Part shown: positions 50,901 through 60,039 of the stretch, in pieces
Numbering within the stretch: position 1 is the first letter of the stretch
How the letters are laid out: each line of letters begins with the position of its first letter
Assembly (NCBI GenBank): GCA_013350335.1
Contig: CM023540.1
Location: forward strand, 24,903,175 to 24,967,174
DNA: 64,000 bases
Direction of reading: 5' to 3'
Source of the DNA: Chimonanthus salicifolius
Lineage: Eukaryota; Streptophyta; Magnoliopsida; Laurales; Calycanthaceae
Position numbers and translations under genes: made by a program
The notes under the pieces: generated by a model
The model's input: the letters and a program-made list of their open reading frames with translations, nothing else
The model's database searches: none
What the model was told of the DNA's origin: nothing

Positions 50901-53900
50901 TTACGTGTCTCTATTATATGACTGTCCCTATTCTTAGCATTGGGCAAGGAGTACCTGTAAAACTTGCTTTTTTATTTGCAGAGTTCAGTGGAGTCCCTGA
51001 CAAAACAAAACATGACAATGGAGCAAGAACTTTTAGCAACTCGGAAAGATTGTAATGAAACCATGAAGAAGTTACAGGAAGTGGACTCGAACTATTTGAA
51101 ACTTCAGCAGAATTTGCACAGGTTTTTTCTACTGTTTAGACTTTTAAGTTTTCTTATTAAATGGTATCACAGACTTGTACCTTTGAGAGAAGGTGCCATA
51201 CATGCTAGATGTCTGCTCATTTATGCATCTCCATCTCCATTTTAAAAGCTGTTTTCTTTTCTTTACTTTACTCTTCTTCTTCTTTTTATGTGTGTCTGTG
51301 TTGCTCTTTCAATTTTAATATGAACAACATACGGTTTTGCTTTCATGTGCCATATTTTTGTGGCATTGTTTCATCTCTAATTGAACTCACTCTGTTGCTT
51401 GTGTTGTTCTCAGCTTGGAGGAGAAGCTCTCAAGTTTGGAGGATGAAAATCATGTACTAAGACAAAAGGCGATAGGAGCGTCTCCTAAAAGCCAGATTTC
51501 TACCTATTTCAGATCTTTTTCAGAGGTTATCTATGAAGCCTTTTTTTTCGTTTTTGTTTCTTGTCCCTGATTTTTTACTGGACAACTACAAGACATCATA
51601 GTTGGATGTGTAGGAAGTTGGTACTGTTAGAAGTGTCTACTTGTTTTTCTGAGATATAACATTGCCAATATAAGCTGCAACCTGTTATAGATGGTCCATT
51701 ATCTAAAGAACAGACTCATGTTAGTGTTCTGTTGAATCAGAAGTATTCTGCTGCACTAGCACTCCCAAGCATGGATCGGAAGCACCTTTTTGTAAGTTAT
51801 TATCTTCAGTTTCCTTTTATCACTTTGGCTCCTAGATTCCATTCCCTTTTAACTACTTTTATTTGTGTTTATTATTCTGTAGGAGTCACCGACACCATCA
51901 ACACCATCAAAACTTGTTGTTTCTTCTGCACAGAGCCTATCTGAATCCTGCCGGTCGAAAATGATTGCTGATAGGCATCAGGTAAGTTTTTATCCTTATG
52001 ATCTCTCTCTTATATATATATATATGAACAAGGAAAACTGTCTAAAATGCGAATTTCGTTTTCATCGGCTGTGTATGTCATGTGAAGTTGAACTTTATGA
52101 GATCTGTGCACTGCAAGAGCTTGGTAGCTTTCCTTTACATGGAAAAAGACTGCACTGGATTCATTTATATGGTTTTCCTTATGCACATAGAATCATTTAT
52201 AATTTCTTTTTATATTAGTGGGTTCCACCTCTAAATATGGGTCATAGTTATGCACATAGTAATATTCTGTTGGATTTAACATCTTTATCATCAAATAGTT
52301 ATCAAATGGTTGAAATCTTTAATCTTAAAATCAAGAATTAGGATGATCAGATTGGTCTCAAACTTTACAGATAAAATATCCAAGTGTACATCTATGATAA
52401 AGAGCCTTCAATTAGTGGGTTCCACCTCTGACTATGACCCATCAAATGAAGAGTGTGCACCTACATGTACATGTGAAAAAGGCTTTTCCTTGCTAGACAC
52501 AAATGATAGATATATGGATAGAGTAGGGTAGATGAGATGGAATAGAATGGTGCAACATAGATGCATATTATAGATGAAAAAGCATATTACAGATGAAAAT
52601 TCTTGTGTTTTTTAACCGTTTGATCCAAGTCCATCATTGTAGATGATCAAGTAAAAATGAATATTACTTATAGATTGAATGGTCAAAATGTGTAATAAAA
52701 TCTCATTTTTAATTTTTTTTTGTAGTTTTTTTTTTTGTTTTATCTTGATCAACAGCCTAGATCACAGAATTATAGTTGTTAAAAGAAATTCAATATAAAA
52801 GATAAATTATAAAATAATAGTATCACAAAATTATTAAAGAAAGAGCATGATTGCTCCTAAATCCCTTTCAAAGTCATACTACCGTGTGGCAACTTTTTCT
52901 CTTGTATTTCTTTATTTTAATTAATGAAATTATCTGTCACTGTTTCAAAAAAGAGAGTCATACTACCATGCATATTCATACATTATGCTATTAGAGAGAG
53001 AGAGAGAGAGAGAAAATGCTACTCAATTAGCATGGAAAAGAAACTCATGGAGTTATGTATGGAAAGAACGAGATTGTTTTTCGTTGTTTCGCTTAGACAC
53101 ATAACTATCTGATCTGTATTGGCTGTGTTTTTTTTTTGGACTCAATTGATTGGTTGTTGATGCAGGACTATCATGAAGTGCTTTCAAGGTCCATTAAAGA
53201 AGATTTGGGGTTTAAGGATGGTAAACCATTGGCGGCTTGTATCATATATAAGTGCCTTCTTCACTGGCATGCCTTTGAAGCTGAGCGGACAACCATTTTT
53301 GACTATATAATTGAGGGCATAAATGATGTTATTAAGGTTTTCTCATATATCCTAAAATTTTCTCTCTTTTGTTTTGATATTTTTCCCCACCATTCTTTTG
53401 ATCTTTTGATAAGATTTTTTCATTTCTTTTACTTTGCATATTAAGAAAATATTTATTTTTTATTGCTTAAAAAACCTTTTTTTATGACCGAAGGTGTTCA
53501 GGCATGTCACACGTAGGAGACTTTACCTGACTAAATCCTTCGGGTCATGTGCACACCTTCCTATACACACATACCGGGTCCAAATGATGAGGAGTAACCC
53601 CATGGGGAGTGGCCCAGAGGGGTTTGAGCATGAATCGAACACAAGACATCCCTGCATGAGGGGAGCTTCTTGACCGTCAGGCCAACCCCCTCTGGGTTCG
53701 TAAAAAACTTTTTAGATTGTATGTGTCAAGCAAACTGCTTAACGTATTTTTTTACAGGTAGGGGAGAATACCAGTACTTTGCCATATTGGTTGTCCAATG
53801 CATCAACACTTCTATGCCTCCTTCAGAGAAATCTACGAACAAATGGCTTTATCACAACACCATCTCGGCGTTCTGGTGGAGCTCCTGGGATAGCAGGAAG

Positions 53901-56900
53901 ATTGGCACAAGTGAGTTATCTTGTTTGTATTCTGATTTTTCTGAAGTCCTTGTTGCATAAATCTTCCAATGCTGAAGGTAATGCTCACTGTGTGCACCCT
54001 TTGTAGTTGTTTCTATTTCACTTGCTTGACTGTTTATGTCATATTTTTCCCCCTCCAGTCTTACGTAGTCCTTGTGAAGTTCCCATACTGGATTGAGTGC
54101 ACTTCTTGGCAGAGGGATGAAACTGTACTTCCTTGTGACATAATGTTAAGAAAGATCATCAGCATCACATCAAAGTCTTACCCCATCTTTGACTTTGACT
54201 TTGACTTTCAGTTATCCTATTTATCTCTATTTGAGGATAAACTACGTTCAAGTTGTTAGCAATCTCCTTCCTGAGCATACTATTAGCACTTCAATTCTTC
54301 ATATGGGGGCTATTTCTGGCTATCTATATTATATACGAGGATCAAATATCTCTGACAATAAATTGCACTGAACTGTGCATACTGCATAGTAAGCATGTAA
54401 AACCTTGAAATCAATTTTATTTAAATTGAAAAGGTTTTGATAAGTTGAAGAGACATTCAATCTTTGCCAAAGGGCACATATTGTTCTTTGAAGTTGTTTT
54501 GGAATTGAGAACTTGCTTCAGAAGTCTTGCTTTGTGAATGAATAGGCCTTCAGAAAGGTTCATCATTTGGTTTCTTGTCAATCCTGTTCATGATGTGTTC
54601 ATCCATTTGGTGTCAAATAGAACTGTTTTTTCCTTCTTTTTTCTTCTTCTCACTCTTTTTTTTGGGGTGGGGGATGGGGGGGTGGTGGGGTGGTTCTGCA
54701 TGTCTTCATGTTACACACACATGCATGCAGACTCGCATATAAAACATTGTCACATAGCCGCCACCATAATCATTACCATTTTATTAATGGGCCTTAATTT
54801 GATTTTTCCTCTCAGGGTTCAAAATTGCCTGTAATACCTATTGGATTCGAAGAAAGTGTTTCACTTGTAGAAGCACGTTATCCAGCTATTCTATTTAAGC
54901 AGCAATTGACAGCTTGCTTAGAGAAGATTTTTGGCTTGATTCGTGATAATTTGAAGAAGGAAATATCACCACTTTTAAGTCTTTGTATTCAGGTAAGTGG
55001 GATGCTTCAGGTTGTTTTTTTTTTTTTTTTGGAAGACCAAGGTATCCAGTCGTCTCACCTGACTAATTCTTGTGGCATTTTTTTTTTTTTTTTTGAGCAG
55101 TAACAAATAGAATGAATTATATAAAAAAGAAAAAACTATACATGAGGATTCTTGGGGCATGTGTAAACCTCCCAATCCACACACGCCGGGTACAGAACTA
55201 AGGGGAGTGACCCTTTTTGTGTTGAGCAGGGCTTGATCGGATGCTTCACGTTGTTGAAAAGTATATATCTTTCCTATGGCTATTATTTTAATGTCATTTG
55301 TTCTTGGAAGTGCTTAAATGTCCATTTATCATTTGGATGTTTGGTGTACTATGGTTATATTCTTGTTGTTTCTGGCCCAGTCCACAAAAAACAGGCCCCA
55401 ATCCACTGTGTCGTCCACAAAAGTGATGAGGATATCGAGACCAGTTCACCACTCTGGTTCACCATTGGACGGGGCGGATGAGGTTGCCTTGGTTTTATAC
55501 GATAGTTTGAGCAAGACGGGACAAAGGGTGGCCGTCCAAATTGAGCTAAGCTAAAGCCATCCATTGCTAGTTTGCACGCCTACACTTGGCGTGATTTCAT
55601 TGGAGGAGCCACACAACCACCCAATCCTTGGTGGATTCAAGCACACTTGGATCGCCACCTAGGATTGGTAGTTGGAATTCAAATTCAAATTTGAATTGGT
55701 TGGAATTCAAATTCAAATTTGGATTGGTAGTTGGAATTCTAATTCTAATTTGAATTGGTTGTTGGAATTCAAATTCAAATTTGATCATTGGTGGTTATTG
55801 GGAGTTGTTGAAAATTTACATTTCAGTCATTGGATCCAAAGGAAGTTAGCGATGGATGGAAAGATTGGAAATCAGTAGTTTAGGAAGTTAACATTGGTAA
55901 TCTATAAATACAATGCTTGCCAACATTTGAAGGCATTGAATTGGAGTGTACTTTGTGTAGAGATTTTAATCTCTATTGAAGTCTTGTGAAGACTTGAAGT
56001 CCAGGGTTGGACTGGTGTTTCTAAGTCAAGTAAGTCTTAATCTTGTACTAGTTGATGAATTTAATGAACTTTATTTGATTGCAAGTTTGTCTCTATCCAA
56101 TTCTGCCAAGTGTTAGATTCATGTTTTAATTTAATTCTTATCTAATCATAGTCCTTATCTGACCTATCTAAACTTGGTTTGGTTATGTACTAGCCAATTG
56201 AATAACCATAACAATCTCGGGTTAATCCATACTTCAGTTTGAACTAAAATGGACAGCAAAGTTAAGCAAAACATGGACCACGTTTGGGCTGTTTTGGGCT
56301 TGTGTTCAATCTAAGTTTGTTAACCTTACTAGTACCTATTAAAGGAAAACTTGGAACAAACCATTTAAACCTTACTAGAGCCTAAGGTTTAATTCGGTTT
56401 GAACTATAGTGCAAGTGCGGATCGGAGCTACCGGCTTGAACTACATCAGTTGGTATTAGAGCCTTGTTCCATAGTGTCTGTGTTTTCCCACTTACATGTT
56501 TTCTAGAGTTGGAAACAACACATTTTGTTCTTCAAGGTTGTCTTAACAGTTGAAAGAAGCTTCAATGGTAGGAGGTTACACGAGGCATAATCTACTTGGA
56601 CGGGAAGGCTAGGACCCTGAACTTGACCCAACCAACCATGAGCAGAACATGGCTGGAGGGGACCATTTGGAGGCTCTTCAAAATGAGATGCACGTGGAGC
56701 TTCAGGTGATGCGGGAGATGATGGCCAACTTGAACCAATAGTTGGCTAAACTAATCCCGCAACAACAGGCTCCCTAACGCCCACCAAGACCCTCGATAGA
56801 TAGCAGAACCTTTAGGGAGGCTTTCCAATCAACACCGGAACAGGAGAAGGCATGCAGATAGGCAAGCCGAGCGGAGACGTGATGGGGAGGATGATACTTT

Positions 56901-59900
56901 CGGCATCAAGCTCAACATACCGGAGTATTCTGGTGGTTTGTCTGGCGATGACTTCATCGACTGGGTAGAAGGTGTAGATAACATCTTTTTTACTGTAAAA
57001 ATATTCCAAAGCATAAGGGTGTACGAATTGTTGTGGCCAAATTGAAGGTATAAGAAGGTTAAGATGGAGATTAGGGCAAAAGGGAAGATAGAATCGTGGG
57101 CAAAGTTGACGAAATTGATGCATGAAACTCTTTTCCCTACCAACGATGTGCAGTGACTCTTCAATCGTTTGCAGCCACTGGTGAAACAAGGTTCTAGAAC
57201 TGTGGCCGAATATGCAGAAGAATTCAAATTGCTATTGGCTCGCAACAACTTATTAGAGTCAGAAGAACTGAGTGTCTTGAGGTTCATTGCTGGTCTTAGA
57301 CCCTTGATTGCATATGTAATGGAGGCAACGGATGTCTTCGAACTGTCAGACCAAATTTTGATTCTATGGAGAATCAACGTAAAGATTCTCTCATTGAGGT
57401 GACTGAAGAGACCCTAGGGGCATCCATGGTGGAACTTCCAATCTAAGAGTCTTTTTTTTTTTGTCATTCCACTGAAAGTCTTGGACACATCAATTTATTA
57501 TAGCCGTGCAAAAAAAAAATATTTTGGTTCGGTATTGATTTCTTTTTAGTATTTGTTATTTTGACTTGTGTATTTCCTGACTTTATTAATGTGCATGTTG
57601 AAGGCACCAAAATCCACACGGACACATACTGGCAAATCATCCAGATCACCAGGAGTTGTTACTCTGCAGTCACCAAGCAATCATTGGGATAGTATTATTA
57701 AATTCTTGGATTCACTCATGTCTCGTTTACGTGAAAATCATGTGAGTTCTCATCTTCTTTGCATTCTCAAAGTTACTACTGGGTTTTAAAATTGTTTTGC
57801 AGGGCAATATGCGTAATTTCTGTACTATTAAAAAAACATTGTTGTGCATGCACATTTATCATTATCATCAAAATTTAGGCTATTTGTACTTCCAAAAGGA
57901 GTGCTTAACTTTCATGTACTTGATTTTTGTTCTTCGTATTAGGTTGCTCGACTTTCACAACCTTCACACAAGTGTCTGGACACGGTTGGGGTAGTGCTTT
58001 GGTTTCTGTTGTGGTGGTTTAATTTCTGTGAAAGTCAAATTGTGTGTACTTCCAAAAGTATAAAATGACTTTCCACATTCTTTGTTGTTATTGAGAGTTT
58101 CGAAATATGAAGAATTTCGAAGTGGATTGTGGGTTACACTTTTATTATTATTATTTTCTTAAAGCTGCTTTGGTTGGAAATAGTATATAGCGTTGTATAT
58201 CTTGTTAAACCAAATCCATTGACTTTGGAAGTCTACTGACTTATGCATAATTGAAGGATTTGTTATTTATTATCACTCTTTTGTTTTATATATTGATCCA
58301 TATAGTGGTGTAAATAGGCACTCACTTTTTATATCTGAATGCTAATGACAAAAAAAAAAAATAGCCTTGTAAATAATTGCATTGTTGAAAATTTAAGTTA
58401 TCTAAGACTTTTCAAAAACAAAAAGTTATCTGAGGTCCAGTTTTTCGTTTCATTTAATTTATCCATGTACTGTTTTATTTAGGTACCATCCTTTTTTATC
58501 CGGAAGCTCATCACACAAGTTTTTGCTTTCATTAATATACAAGCTTTTCAACAGGTTAGTGGGCTCACATTCTAGATATAATTGAAATTTCATTCACTCA
58601 ACATGCAGTTTCAATTCCTTAATATTGAAACTGTTTCTTCTTGTTCTTCTTCCAAGCCTGTTGTTACGACGTGAATGTTGCACATTTTCCAATGGGGAAT
58701 ATATGAAATCTGGACTTGCGGAACTGGAACGGTGGATTGTTAATGCTACTGAGGAGGTGAGTCTCCACCAAAGTTGTAACCCTTTTTTGGCTGCTTGTTG
58801 GATCTTTCAAGGTCTGATTCATTTCAACTATAGTTTGCTGGAACCTCTTGGCACTGAGCTTAATTACATCAGGCAAGCTGTTGGTTTTCTGGTACGAACT
58901 ATTATCCTACATGTAACAATTTAGCTTTCATAAATCTCTCCTTGCTTCTGTTTTCTTATCTCAGCTGTTGCCACAATTCAGGTAATACATCAGAAGAGGA
59001 AGAAGTCCCTAGAAGAGATCAGAAATGATCTCTGTCAGGTATGTTCTTTTTGTCAATAGATCAAACTCTGTAGATATGCATATAAAATACTAAGGGAGGT
59101 ACATAATATCATCTCATGGTTGTCTAAATAGACCATCTACAAATGCATTTGTTAGTGGCCATTTGTACCATATATGGTCCCTTATGCATGAAGCCATGAA
59201 GTAAATGATAAAGTAATCTCCAACATTTGACATTCAATATCATTTACGTCCAACTGATTAAGGGATGAATCGGCTTCTGGAATAAATGGGTAAAAGAACT
59301 CTCCAGCATTCCACATTTGATACACATCTTTAATCCAACCAGTTAGTGGTTGTACCAATTTCTAGGCCAGGTTGTCTATATGTAAATGATCAAACAGCTA
59401 CATTTTGGTTTCTTGTTGGCTTTTAGTAACTCCTTTTATGAGCATACAGTAACATCTCCTCTTAAATTTGAATATGAGTGGCTTGCTTATGTTTTGGTCT
59501 TGCTGTGAGAAGGCATTGACTGTGCGCCAAATTTACCGAATAAGTACCATGTATTGGGATGATAAGTATAGCACACAGAGCGTGTCCAGTGAGGTAAGTG
59601 ACGAAAGACACTCTCTTCCTTTACCCTCATTTTGCTGTTGTTTGACATCATGGCACAATTTTTTTTCTTATACCGGCTAGAAAATTTTCAGGTGGTTACA
59701 CAAATGAGGGATATCCTGAGCAAGGATTCTCAGAATTTCATGTCAAATTCATTTTTATTGGATGACGATCTAAGGTAAATTTTCCAGATGTGTGGTTCCT
59801 ATTTTCTACCCAAGACTTTGCACTGAGAGGTGAATATCTGATTTTAATGCAATAAAAAGTGTGTGTAATATATATAGGCCTCCATGTGGCCCTACATGGG

Positions 59901-59966
59901 CCCCACTAACACCCCCTCCACCAAACAATTTAACTCATTTGGGGTTTGATCATATACACGCACACA

Positions 59967-60039
<73 letters not shown>

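Noticed and set aside
56829..57377. 182-residue minus-strand open frame
   Set aside because: Antisense shadow of the Gypsy gag-like region.
57431..57600. 3' LTR for the Gypsy element at 55.6-57.4 kb
   Set aside because: No repeat of the 5' LTR landmarks follows the gag fragment.
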